Shown here piece by piece: positions 50,560 through 58,604 of a stretch of DNA of 64,000 bases. The stretch comes from Desulfovibrio sp. An276. Lineage in GTDB: Bacteria > Desulfobacterota > Desulfovibrionia > Desulfovibrionales > Desulfovibrionaceae. The translations under genes and the position numbers were made by a program. The DNA lies in assembly GCF_002159665.1 (NCBI RefSeq), contig NZ_NFJC01000015.1:1-64000 (forward strand), in the 5' to 3' direction. Within the stretch, counting starts at the first letter, position 1, and each line of letters opens with the position of its first letter. Under the pieces are notes generated by a model. It made no database searches, was not told the origin of the DNA, and saw nothing but the letters and a program-made list of their open reading frames with translations.

Positions 50560-51025
50560 GAGACTCATTGACGTACCGGAGATAACCCGTGTATATGCTA
50601 TCTATAGTACAAAAGACAGAAAGAAGAAACTCATCCATACTCATTTTACAGAGAAGGACGAGGAAAAAATAAACGATCACTGGAGCGAGAAGGAGTGGAA
50701 TATCGTCAAGGAGTGCGACCTTGACTGCCTTGGTCCAGCAGTACAACCGTGGCGCTTCGATTTTGTGACGGCAAGGCTGGAACAGGAAAAATACAGGCTG
50801 GATGAAGTTCAGTTTATGACGGACGATGGGGTTTCCATCAAGGTTGTCTTCTCGGCAAGTGGGCCGCGCATCACATTCAACAAGGACCGGATGAGCGAAA
50901 ACCCCAAGGACGAGTACAGTATATCAAAGACAGTGCTCGAAGAAATAATAGAGATAATGGACGATGGTGTCTTTCAAGACATCGTGACTGGCATAATGGA
51001 GAAGAGGAGTCTGCCATATGATTGA
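50552..51025 (+). CDS. Family B member 2 (157 aa), GTG start
   Basis: GTG overlaps the previous gene by 8 bp. The centre is EQEKYRLDEVQFMTDDGVSI. The tail is EEIIEIMDDGVFQDIVTGIM then EKRSLPYD; compare member 3, with its tail MDDKYFNKIFTNVM, TRSLF. Confidence 0.78.
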   Translation: MIERLIDVPEITRVYAIYSTKDRKKKLIHTHFTEKDEEKINDHWSEKEWNIVKECDLDCLGPAVQPWRFDFVTARLEQEKYRLDEVQFMTDDGVSIKVVFSASGPRITFNKDRMSENPKDEYSISKTVLEEIIEIMDDGVFQDIVTGIMEKRSLPYD

Positions 51026-51515
51026 TAAGCTCGTGAACATTGACCTCGTTACAGGAATAGAGTGCTACTACTATCGGGATGACGCCGACTTTGACGATCT
51101 TCCGTACATTTCGGCATTTATCCCTAACGAGGCGAAATTCAACGATCTACCCGAACTGTCTGATAAGGTGAAATCTGAGTTGGACGCTATAAAAATAGAA
51201 ACGTTCAAAGACGATGTGCATTATAATCAATTCGATTACCTGGCACGGATATTCGAGGACAACGCCTACATTGTGTCTCAGGTATCCTTCCATGCTGGCA
51301 GCTTCGAAGTAGGAATAGACTGGGGCAAACACGACCCGGAGATATTCGTAAACGGTTCTCTCAACGAGAAAATTGTCAGAAATCTCGAATACGGGAAAGT
51401 GCTCCAAGCATCTACCTTCCGTATGTGGGACCTCATCAAAGTAATGGATGATAAGTACTTCAACAAGATTTTCACCAACGTTATGAAAACCAGGTCTCTG
51501 TTCAGGAGCAGGTGA
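51018..51515 (+). CDS. Family B member 3 (165 aa)
   Basis: It starts MIDKLVNIDLVTGIECYYYR, near member 2 (MIERLIDVPEITRVYAIY). The centre is EDNAYIVSQVSFHAGSFEVG with DW, and the tail LIKVMDDKYFNKIFTNVM. It overlaps both neighbours. Confidence 0.78.
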   Translation: MIDKLVNIDLVTGIECYYYRDDADFDDLPYISAFIPNEAKFNDLPELSDKVKSELDAIKIETFKDDVHYNQFDYLARIFEDNAYIVSQVSFHAGSFEVGIDWGKHDPEIFVNGSLNEKIVRNLEYGKVLQASTFRMWDLIKVMDDKYFNKIFTNVMKTRSLFRSR

Positions 51516-52054
51516 TGCTTGATGACATTTTGCAGATAAACCACATAATGCGAGTAGAGTTGGAATTCCTGAGAGACGATGGGGAGCGCAGGGTAGTTGG
51601 TACATGGATCTGCGACGAGGATATGTTCATGCCTGTCCCGGAGATGGATGACCATGAAAAGGAGTTCTTCCTGAGCGCGACTCCGGACGAATCGTACGAG
51701 AGCACGACACTCGCTCTTTTCGAACCTCTTGCGGAGATGATAGAAAACGCTGGATTCAAGCTCAAGGCCGCTCACTTCGGGTGCAGCAACATAAGCGTAG
51801 GCATTGTGCTCTGCGATCCGCCATTCAAGGCGAAGATTGTGTTTGGTGGCGGGCTCGATGAGGGCGAAACGGATTCTATGCCGATGTACGATGTTGTCCA
51901 TCGTTGCGTCATAGATACCGCCGAGCTTCAAAGTGTCCTTATGGATGGCAGACTTATTCCTATCCTCGACGCTATACGCAGGGATAGATCGATATTTAAG
52001 TACAAAGAAATGTACAAGTATATGCGTAGGGGGTATAATGCTAGCAGAGATTAG
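51515..52054 (+). CDS. Family B member 4 (179 aa)
   Basis: ATG at 51515 (or GTG 51512) overlaps the previous stop. The start MLDDILQINHIMRVELEFLR and centre MIENAGFKLKAAHFGCSNIS match members 2 and 3. The tail is LMDGRLIPILDAIRRDRSIF. It has a small Gly-rich part (FGGGLDEGE). Confidence 0.78.
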   Translation: MLDDILQINHIMRVELEFLRDDGERRVVGTWICDEDMFMPVPEMDDHEKEFFLSATPDESYESTTLALFEPLAEMIENAGFKLKAAHFGCSNISVGIVLCDPPFKAKIVFGGGLDEGETDSMPMYDVVHRCVIDTAELQSVLMDGRLIPILDAIRRDRSIFKYKEMYKYMRRGYNASRD

Positions 52055-52505
52055 GGCATCTTGCGTGTTTCAAAGTATTGCAGTAATGTATGAAAATCCA
52101 GACGGTGACAATCCTCCAATAAGTATTGAATCAAATATAGATTTGGATTACACTATCCACAATAAACCTGATGATGCCTGGTTCTACGACATAAAGCTGG
52201 GAAGTAACAAGGTAGAGCCCAGATACTTTGATTCTGTTGCCAAAAAGGCTGAATGTCGTGGTTACCTGGTGAAGGAAGTCTTCTTCGGTCTTGGTTTGTG
52301 CGACATAGGGTTCGTCAGAGATGGCGACAAGCTCAAGGGGCTAATACTCGGTGGCACACAAGACATCACCGAGAATCCTGCTAGTGTTCTCAATCATATG
52401 CGTCTTGGAGCCAGGGACCTGGACATGTTTCTGAAATCCAGTGAAGTGCGCAAACTGGTAGAGCGTCTGCATAACAACTGGCAACTTTTGGAACACGATA
52501 ACTGA
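52038..52505 (+). CDS. Family B member 5 (155 aa)
   Basis: ATG at 52038 follows TAGGGGG and lies 17 bp inside member 4. The centre is KKAECRGYLVKEVFFGLGLC, followed by LILGGTQDITENPASVL. The tail differs more than in the other members. Confidence 0.75.
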   Translation: MLAEIRASCVFQSIAVMYENPDGDNPPISIESNIDLDYTIHNKPDDAWFYDIKLGSNKVEPRYFDSVAKKAECRGYLVKEVFFGLGLCDIGFVRDGDKLKGLILGGTQDITENPASVLNHMRLGARDLDMFLKSSEVRKLVERLHNNWQLLEHDN

Positions 52506-52506
52506 T

Positions 52507-52555
52507 AACATAGTAGCGATTAAGCAAGACTTTAACACTTAAGCGCTACTATGTT
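52507..52555 (+). other. Stem-loop between genes, no T-run
   Basis: AACATAGTAGCG (52507-52518) pairs perfectly with CGCTACTATGTT (52544-52555), with an inner TTAAG/CTTAA. It covers an ATG at 52551, which is why the later TTG start is chosen for the next gene. Confidence 0.75.
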
Positions 52556-52577
52556 AGTAATTAACAAGGAGTCCACA

Positions 52578-52832
52578 TTGAGTGACCTTGAACGTCTGCG
52601 AGACGCGCTGCTGGAACTCGTCGAAGAGTTTGACTGCAGCAGTGCCACACTGCACAACGTGTTGGACGATACATATGAACACGACGTACCCGCCGACAGA
52701 TTCGAAAAGGCTTTCAAACTCATCGACGAGACTAAAACTAATCTGCGTGTACGGACGACCGATATCATAATGACCGTATTCCCGGAGGTTCGCGCCATGT
52801 ATGACAGAGGAGATAAAGAATGGCACTTGTAG
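52578..52832 (+). CDS. Unknown 84-aa helical protein, TTG start
   Basis: AAGGAG lies 6 bases before TTG, against none for the upstream ATG. The product is helical and acidic (LSDLERLRDALLELVEEFD), with no membrane part. It sits between family B members and overlaps the next start by 13 bp. Not an obvious member of either family. Confidence 0.65.
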   Translation: MSDLERLRDALLELVEEFDCSSATLHNVLDDTYEHDVPADRFEKAFKLIDETKTNLRVRTTDIIMTVFPEVRAMYDRGDKEWHL

Positions 52833-53344
52833 AAGACTGGTGGGTTAACCATGTTCCCGGGCTTGAGGAAGTAACTGTACGCTACTGCAAACCTGGTAAG
52901 GAAGCAGCGCACGCTGAATACGCGTTTCAGACATTCAGGATACCTGAGTTCCTAAACAAACCGTTCGAGCCGATGACAGGTATTGAGGCTGCCAGTGCCA
53001 ACGTTGAGAACGAAAGCAGTGAGCCGTGGCCAACAGCCATAACACTCTTCTACTCAAACGTGAAAATGGTAGAGGAAGACGGATATATCATACGGGACAT
53101 CCACTTTTCGTGTGAGGATATCACCATCTCGCTCGACTGGCAGTCCACCATCAACCCGGATCTCAACTGCAAATTGCTGTATGAGAGCAATCGCATTGAC
53201 GAAATGAAGACAGACGACCTGCTGGCCTCGGTGGAGTGGGATATGGGGTCACTCGTAAGCGTTATGAGAAACAAGCGGTTTATCGACGGTTTTGACTATG
53301 TGAGGAAGAATCGTCGACTTATTGAAAATGCTACTTTCAATTAG
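52820..53344 (+). CDS. Family B member 6 (174 aa)
   Basis: GAGGAG precedes ATG. The centre is MVEEDGYIIRDIHFSCEDIT then ISLDW, the best match to the family pattern. The tail is LVSVMRNKRFIDGFDYVRKN, then RRLI. Confidence 0.78.
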   Translation: MALVEDWWVNHVPGLEEVTVRYCKPGKEAAHAEYAFQTFRIPEFLNKPFEPMTGIEAASANVENESSEPWPTAITLFYSNVKMVEEDGYIIRDIHFSCEDITISLDWQSTINPDLNCKLLYESNRIDEMKTDDLLASVEWDMGSLVSVMRNKRFIDGFDYVRKNRRLIENATFN

Positions 53345-53360
53345 CCGGAGGTAAGAGAAT

Positions 53361-54002
53361 ATGAATGAAGTTAGTGCGTGCATACCTATGGAGGCGGTAA
53401 AGCCTACTAATAGTTTCGGATACTTTGATGGCAGAGCCGTTCAATGGTTTATTGGTAACAGACAGCTTGTTGGGACTGGCCGCACAACTATCGAAGCTAT
53501 TAATGATCTCGCCAACAAGTTGATCAAAGTATTCATGGATAAACTTGGTGGGTCATTTGATAAAGCCTTTGATAGTATGAAGTGCTTTACCACACATCCT
53601 GAAGATACTTTGAATTTATGTAGGAGAGTATGTGACTATGAATTTAATGTTAATCTCGTAATAGAATCAAATAATAGTCCTATACAAAGTGTTAACGTTT
53701 ATTCTGATTCTATAAACGATCTTATGCTATCTGTGTTACATGGTGAAAAATGGCTACATGCTATTAGATTTAGTATTAATACCGATGATGACGAGGAAGT
53801 ATCCCTAGAACTTATGTATACTGAGAATAAATTCGAAGGCACATATAATAAAGTATTTATGTTTAATTACAAACAAAACGGTAATGCAAACCCATGTGGC
53901 ATCAGAAGTGAGTCTCTTTATAATCTTGTCGATGGTGTGTCAAAAATACTTATGGAAAAGATGCTCGTAACACTTGAGGGGAAACTTGAAGGTGGGAAGT
54001 AA
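53361..54002 (+). CDS. Family A member (213 aa)
   Basis: GGAGG precedes ATG. The N-terminal module is FDGRAVQWFIGNRQL, VGTGRTTIEAINDLANKL. The end (SESLYNLVDGVSKILMEKML) repeats the helix of the family. It is AT-richer than its neighbours. The next, broken copy overlaps it. Confidence 0.78.
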   Translation: MNEVSACIPMEAVKPTNSFGYFDGRAVQWFIGNRQLVGTGRTTIEAINDLANKLIKVFMDKLGGSFDKAFDSMKCFTTHPEDTLNLCRRVCDYEFNVNLVIESNNSPIQSVNVYSDSINDLMLSVLHGEKWLHAIRFSINTDDDEEVSLELMYTENKFEGTYNKVFMFNYKQNGNANPCGIRSESLYNLVDGVSKILMEKMLVTLEGKLEGGK

Positions 54003-54529
54003 TCCACAAGAAAGGTACGACCTGACTCTCGGCAAGCGAACATTCACTGGTTACGGACATCTGCTTCCAGAAGCCATCAAGGACACCGTAAAGAATCTCC
54101 TAACTGATATTACCGACGGATGCTTTGGTGGTCTGAAAAACACACTGCCCATTATTTGCAACGCACACAGAGATCCACAATCACTTACAGAAGTTGTAAA
54201 CAAAGCAGCAGAGCGTGAATACCTTGTGGAGGTGCACCAATCTGAAAAAATGCTCGATGTGGCGTAGTTCATTTGCGGTCTTCGATAAGAAAAGGATTGA
54301 CGCTGTACTTTTCCAAATTGATAACGACAGATATCTTTTTGACGTACAATTCACCATCAAGAGCTTCGACAAGGAGTGTTGGCGAATGAGGTACTTTTCA
54401 ACGTTTGTCAATAGAAAAACGTTGAATGGTCGATTATATATGACTGCCAGTGGAGATACATGGTACGAGTTCGAAGACAGTATGTACAGGATGTTCCTTG
54501 AGAATTATATAATAGAACATAACAGTTAA
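53992..54529 (+). pseudogene. Family A member split by a frameshift at an A6 run
   Basis: The first part (53992-54267, GTG start) carries the N-terminal module (RYDLTLGKRTFTGYGH, LLPEAIKDTVKNL). The rest of the family pattern continues in the +1 frame from about 54250 to 54529 (YLFDVQFTIKSFDKECWRM, YEFEDSMYRMFLENYI). The break falls at AAAAAA (54245-54250); five A would join the frames. Broken gene, phase-variable switch, programmed +1 shift or sequence error are all possible. Confidence 0.72.
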
Positions 54530-54587
54530 TTACATAGTAGGATAACTTTATTGGGGGCTGCGCTTAGGTGTGGCCTCTTTATTTTTT

Positions 54588-54647
54588 AGATTTTTGGGGG
54601 TCGTTTTTGTTATAAGATTATGAAGGGAGAAATGTAAGTATTCCTTC
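54588..54647 (+). promoter_or_regulatory. Phage promoter-like element, copy 6, with 5' stem-loop
   Basis: AGATTTTTGGGGG then TTTTTGTTATAAGATTATG (54604-54622). Then GAAGG/CCTTC pair (54622-54647), and the loop has AATGTAAG. The next 20 bases equal those of copy 2. Confidence 0.8.
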
Positions 54648-54687
54648 TTGTTGTGTTGTTTAACCATTAACCATTGGAGGTGGCATT

Positions 54688-55284
54688 ATGTTAACAATCA
54701 CAACCCGCCCTGGGAGCGGCAATGCTCAGTATAGACTCGCCATGCAGGTTGGCGAGTCTGAATTTTGCGGGGAGGCATATCGCTTCCCAGCCGCCTGCGC
54801 TGAACTCGCGATCAAGCTTGGCCGCAAGTTCATCTCACCAGTGTCTCGCGGGTTGGAGACACTGGTCCGTATCGCAATGAGCAAGTCTCATTGTGATGCG
54901 GAAGAAGTCTGCTATGAGATGGCAGGCTTCTGCGACCCGATGCACTCGTCTCTGAATTTCGAACTCAGGGACGAGGGCGACAACGTTGCTAGGGAATACT
55001 GGTTATCCCCTAGCAACACTGAGAGATTTGTAGAGGACCTCAAGTCCACTACAAATCTCCTAGATGTTTCCTTAACCCTTGCGGATAAGGAAACATCCCT
55101 GACCCTTCACTGGTATCCCAATGAAGGGTTTTATCTGTGCTCTGTTAGCCACGGCGAGTTCCGTGGTATCATGGCACAGGGCAGGACACCTTCCGAGGTG
55201 ATCCTGCAGTTGGATGAGCGTCTTCCGGCCCTTGTGGCCTGGGCGCTCGCAGACAAGTTCGTGACTGAGGTCGTTGACCTCTAG
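54688..55284 (+). CDS. Family A member (198 aa)
   Basis: GGAGG precedes ATG. The N-terminal module is YRLAMQVGESEFCGEAYRFP, followed by a helix. The C-terminal module is LHWYPNEGFYLCSVSHGEFR, then GRTPSEVILQLDERL, so the pair of modules is easy to see here. It heads a unit with its own promoter and terminator. GC is somewhat higher than in neighbours. Confidence 0.8.
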   Translation: MLTITTRPGSGNAQYRLAMQVGESEFCGEAYRFPAACAELAIKLGRKFISPVSRGLETLVRIAMSKSHCDAEEVCYEMAGFCDPMHSSLNFELRDEGDNVAREYWLSPSNTERFVEDLKSTTNLLDVSLTLADKETSLTLHWYPNEGFYLCSVSHGEFRGIMAQGRTPSEVILQLDERLPALVAWALADKFVTEVVDL

Positions 55285-55298
55285 CACGAACTTGTCCG

Positions 55299-55335
55299 AG
55301 GGGAGTCGCACTATGTGTGGCTCCCCTATTTTTTA
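55299..55335 (+). terminator. Rho-independent terminator
   Basis: AGGGGAG pairs with CTCCCCT, with an inner CAC/GTG; ATTTTTT follows. Confidence 0.8.
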
Positions 55336-55377
55336 GCATACCAAAAAACGGCAACCAGATGGTTGGCACAAAAATTC

Positions 55378-55437
55378 AATTTTCGGGGGTCGTTTTTGTT
55401 ATAAGATTATGAAGGGAGAAATGTAGGTTGTTCTCCC
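55378..55437 (+). promoter_or_regulatory. Phage promoter-like element, copy 7, with 5' stem-loop
   Basis: AATTTTCGGGGGT then TTTTTGTTATAAGATTATG (55393-55411). GGGAGAA (55414-55420) pairs with TTCTCCC (55431-55437) and the loop holds ATGTAGG. Confidence 0.82.
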
Positions 55438-55462
55438 GAAACCTGTAACCAAGGAGGTTACG

Positions 55463-55861
55463 ATGATTTTACACAACATCACACCACACGCAGTGAACGT
55501 GTTCTCCTACGAACACGTTACCTGCGACAAGAGAGGCGTCTTCACTCTCGTAAGTGATGATGCCTCTCCGCTTTTGACCCTTCCTTCCGAAGGTGTGGCT
55601 CGTGCCACACAACGGGAGGAAGTGGTTGGTGACCTCGCAGTCGATGGCTGTGAGGTAATCTTCGAAGTGCTCAGGATGAGCTACCACGAACCAGTGGATC
55701 TTCCTGAACCCCAGGCAGGACACGGCTACGTGGTCAGCTTCATCACGGCCAGCGCCGCCAAAGCGCATGGCCGTTCCACAGACGACCTATTCGTTGTCGC
55801 GCACGCTGTGCGCAACAGCGCAGGTCAAATTGTCGGCTGCACCTCGTTCTCGCAGGTGTAG
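55463..55861 (+). CDS. 'LTPHA' family phage protein, copy 2
   Basis: A 132-aa paralog of 30365-30754: MILHNITPHAVNVF, VDLPEPQAGHGYVVSFITAS, AHGRSTDDLFVVAHAV, GCTSFSQV. Each copy lies right behind a phage promoter. GGAGG precedes ATG. A terminator follows, so it is a single-gene unit. Confidence 0.85.
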   Translation: MILHNITPHAVNVFSYEHVTCDKRGVFTLVSDDASPLLTLPSEGVARATQREEVVGDLAVDGCEVIFEVLRMSYHEPVDLPEPQAGHGYVVSFITASAAKAHGRSTDDLFVVAHAVRNSAGQIVGCTSFSQV

Positions 55862-55868
55862 CAGCTGA

Positions 55869-55916
55869 CACCCAGGGGATACACAACATGGCGCCGGTGT
55901 GTCCCCTGGGTTTTTC
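55869..55916 (+). terminator. Rho-independent terminator
   Basis: CACCCAGGGGA pairs with TCCCCTGGGT, followed by TTTTTCT. Confidence 0.82.
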
Positions 55917-55948
55917 TGATTGGCGCCAACTTCTGCATGGAGGATGTT

Positions 55949-56329
55949 ATGAAAAATCTTAATAAGAATTACATGGGTTTCATAGCCGACAGATTCACTG
56001 CTGCTATCTTCAGCAGTGACAATGATAACAAATACCAGTGGCCCCGCTGCTGGTGGCTTCCTGAAAATATGAAGATCCGACGTATGCCCTACGATAGCCT
56101 CTGCACCCGGAAAGACGGAGTGGCTATCATCTACTCCTTCATCATCTGCTCTGGTAAACAGGAAATATACCAGATGGATATCTACGCCGACAATATGGCA
56201 CAGATATATTACACCGAAAAGGACCAAATGGACCCGCGTGTCGTCGCATGCTGCGACGATATTCGTCCAAAGAATCCAGAATGGTTCTTCAAGTCCTTCA
56301 TCCCGTTCAACCCTGTTGTGACGGAATAA
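55949..56329 (+). CDS. Unknown 126-aa protein
   Basis: TGGAGG precedes ATG at 55949. The product has many aromatic and Cys residues (YQWPRCWWLPENMKIRRM, VACCDDIRP), no membrane segment. No promoter copy lies just ahead, so it may be read through from 55.4 kb. Not a family A member. Unknown. Confidence 0.7.
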   Translation: MKNLNKNYMGFIADRFTAAIFSSDNDNKYQWPRCWWLPENMKIRRMPYDSLCTRKDGVAIIYSFIICSGKQEIYQMDIYADNMAQIYYTEKDQMDPRVVACCDDIRPKNPEWFFKSFIPFNPVVTE

Positions 56330-56340
56330 CAGATGAAAAA

Positions 56341-56402
56341 CAAAGGCAACCACCAAGGCTGCGTCACTCAAGACGTGACCAAGGTGGTTGCCTTTGTTTT
56401 TA
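56341..56402 (+). terminator. Rho-independent terminator with 14-bp stem
   Basis: CAAAGGCAACCACC (56342-56355 region) pairs with GGTGGTTGCCTTTG, with an inner GTCAC/GTGAC stem, then TTTTTA. Confidence 0.85.
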
Positions 56403-56463
56403 GCCCATGCTAATCTTCATGCCAAGCAAACCGTTTTACAAATTCAAACTTGGAGCTAACACT

Positions 56464-57048
56464 ATGATTACACTTGAACGCAACGCAGACAATACAAAAT
56501 ATACTCTCAGATTCAAAACGTGTGGCTACGACCTGTATGCAGAAAGCGACAAAATATCAATGGCAGCAAATGGTCTTGCTATATCTATAGCCCACGATAT
56601 CGTGGATATGTCTTTCAAAAATATGGACGCATTCAAATGCGTACGCTCTGAGGAGTACATGCTCAGCATGGTAGATTACCTTGTTGAGTTCTGCGAAAAA
56701 TCTATAGACAACGGCTGGACGGTAGATCTCGTATTTGAAAAGCCTAGTGGCTGGGATGACTCATTCTTTTACCATAATGATACAGGGAGAGGGGTAATTC
56801 TCGGTCGCCTGGAAAAACATGATACTCTCGTAGCTGTAAGCCTGATACGGTGCCAGAACGATGACACTTTGAAGATAACCTTCAACACTGGTGATGAAAC
56901 ACATTACAATCCAAGCTACGAAATAGAGGTCTTTGACAAGAAAAGAACATACATAGGCGCCAAGAGTAACAAGTGCTGCGAACTTTGGGTTCCAATTGCC
57001 TATGATGTGAAGGATTACGTTTTAGATAATCTCGTTACGCTTCGTTGA
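56464..57048 (+). CDS. Family A member (194 aa)
   Basis: GGAG precedes ATG. It starts MITLERNADNTKYTLRFKTC, then GYDLYAESDKISMAANGLAI. The C-terminal module is YEIEVFDKKRTYIGAKSNKC. It is the last gene before promoter copy 8. Confidence 0.78.
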   Translation: MITLERNADNTKYTLRFKTCGYDLYAESDKISMAANGLAISIAHDIVDMSFKNMDAFKCVRSEEYMLSMVDYLVEFCEKSIDNGWTVDLVFEKPSGWDDSFFYHNDTGRGVILGRLEKHDTLVAVSLIRCQNDDTLKITFNTGDETHYNPSYEIEVFDKKRTYIGAKSNKCCELWVPIAYDVKDYVLDNLVTLR

Positions 57049-57060
57049 ATAATCATTACA

Positions 57061-57115
57061 AAAACATGGCCTCTTTTTGTTATAAGGATATGGTATTCGC
57101 AATGTAGCCAATACC
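57061..57115 (+). promoter_or_regulatory. Phage promoter-like element, copy 8, with 5' stem-loop
   Basis: AAAACATGGCC then TTTTTGTTATAAGGATATG (57074-57092); the GGGG block is absent. GGTATT (57092-57097) pairs with AATACC (57110-57115); the loop keeps AATGTAG although the stem differs from other copies. Confidence 0.8.
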
Positions 57116-57144
57116 TTGAAAACTATAACAAAAGGAGACCATCA

Positions 57145-57684
57145 ATGATTATAGAAACGACAAGTACAAAGAATACCCAGGTGGTAGTATTCAACCTGTG
57201 CGGGGTGATTCACGCAGGCGCTGGAAAAACGGTGTCCGACGCGGTAGAAAATTTGTCCATCACCCTGGTAGACAAGGTAGTTGAACCACTGGCTAACGAA
57301 TTCGAACAGGCTGATGGCCTTATCGGTGATGACGCTGTCAGGATAAGGTTTTTCGAATGGGCCAAAAGTATCGGGTACAAGATAGAAATCATATGCAGCG
57401 CACCCGATACAGGAAAATCATTTGTCATTGAGTACGAGACGAAAGAGGATCTGGACGAGTTGAACAAGTGTATAGACGGTGGCTGCGCGTTCAGATGGGT
57501 AGATTTCAGCTACACTGGGCTAGATGAACATGTGACTGTTCGGTATCGACTTGATTCTGGTGTGGTTGAGTTCGAAGCGAGTGGTGGGTTCAACGATACA
57601 CTGTGCGCTTACGCAACCACAATGGATACTCTGAAAGAACGCCTGGCGATAGCCATCAAGGACTTCCTGCTGAATCACCGGTAA
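57145..57684 (+). CDS. Family A member (179 aa)
   Basis: AAAAGGAG precedes ATG. TQVVVFNLCGVIHAGAGKTV then SDAVENLSITLVDKVVEPL is a clear N-terminal module with GAGKT. It is not a nucleotide-binding loop, because no Walker fold follows. The C-terminal module ends TLKERLAIAIKDFLLNHR. Confidence 0.8.
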   Translation: MIIETTSTKNTQVVVFNLCGVIHAGAGKTVSDAVENLSITLVDKVVEPLANEFEQADGLIGDDAVRIRFFEWAKSIGYKIEIICSAPDTGKSFVIEYETKEDLDELNKCIDGGCAFRWVDFSYTGLDEHVTVRYRLDSGVVEFEASGGFNDTLCAYATTMDTLKERLAIAIKDFLLNHR

Positions 57685-57744
57685 TTTGCTTAAGCGCATT
57701 ATTGCCATTTATTGCGCCTTTAACGCCAATAGTTCGCTATCGAA

Positions 57745-57792
57745 GGCATGCTTGTGGTAAATCCATCCATAAGCATGTCTATATTTTTACCA
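57745..57792 (+). terminator. Weak terminator candidate
   Basis: CATGCTT and AAGCATG can pair around about 17 bases and are followed by TCTATATTTTT. Confidence 0.45.
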
Positions 57793-57793
57793 T

Positions 57794-57829
57794 TAAAAAA
57801 TAAGGGGCTGTTTTTGTTATAAGTATGTG
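57794..57829 (+). promoter_or_regulatory. Phage promoter-like element, copy 9
   Basis: AAAAAATAAGGGG then TTTTTGTTATAAGTATGTG (57811-57829). The following leader can form AATATTAGC/GCTGGTATT. Confidence 0.77.
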
Positions 57830-57890
57830 TAAATATTAGCGAACAGGTTGCTGGTATTTGCGAAAATTTTAATCAAAAGGAGTAACGGGT

Positions 57891-58604
57891 ATGGACACAA
57901 GAACCGATGAGGAAATAATCACTATGGACATTGCCACATGTGAAAACAGAGATATTATGGCAGTCCCCTCAAACAGCTTCTCCAGACCAGAACAGCTCTC
58001 TCCCAGGGACAGGCGAGACCTCATAGAAATCCAGAAGAATCGATATGGCTTCGACCTTATCCTGAATGTCTGCGGAGCGAAATTCCGAGAAGAATGGCAT
58101 TCTTATGACCTGTCCCATGCCGCGACCGAACTGGGAAGAAAATTCGCCTACTGGGCATGGGAACCTTTGGTCCATACGAGTTTTATTGAAAGAGATGATC
58201 ATGCCTTCCCCTTAATCACTGATCTTGAGAGCATGTGTACGGAGAATAGGACGTGCGGCTTTGGCACCCAGTTCAACTTCTATGAGGGTCCATGTATCAA
58301 ATACGATGATTACGAAGACTTGAAAGCTATTGTTGAGGCATACGAACGTGGCAGACATCTATGTGATATCCGTATGACCAGCGAGTATGATGCACACAAG
58401 ATAGAGGTCGAGTACTGGCCCAATGCGGACGATACCTGTGTATTCAGGCTGATAGCGCCAGACGACATAGGTTTCGTAGTAAGGACGAAGATATACAAGG
58501 AGTGGGAACGTCAATTTGTTGAGTGGACCAAGAACATGGTGCTCAACCACTTCGGCCAAAGGTATGCTGAATTCGTTACTCAGCACATAAGGAGGTGCCT
58601 CTAA
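57891..58604 (+). CDS. Family A member, long N-terminus (237 aa)
   Basis: AAAAGGAG precedes ATG. About 45 extra residues precede the module RYGFDLILNVCGAKFREEWH. The middle motif is DLKAIVEAYERGRHLCDIRM and EVEYWP, shared with the genes at 59740 and 61041 (AYQNGYKLDSV, EYRKGRSLEYI). It leads a run of at least nine coupled genes. Confidence 0.8.
   Translation: MDTRTDEEIITMDIATCENRDIMAVPSNSFSRPEQLSPRDRRDLIEIQKNRYGFDLILNVCGAKFREEWHSYDLSHAATELGRKFAYWAWEPLVHTSFIERDDHAFPLITDLESMCTENRTCGFGTQFNFYEGPCIKYDDYEDLKAIVEAYERGRHLCDIRMTSEYDAHKIEVEYWPNADDTCVFRLIAPDDIGFVVRTKIYKEWERQFVEWTKNMVLNHFGQRYAEFVTQHIRRCL

Noticed and set aside
57220-57260. Walker A loop in the family A protein at 57145 (GAGKT)
   Set aside because: The GxGxT text is part of the family turn, changes freely in other members and lacks a following Walker B strand.
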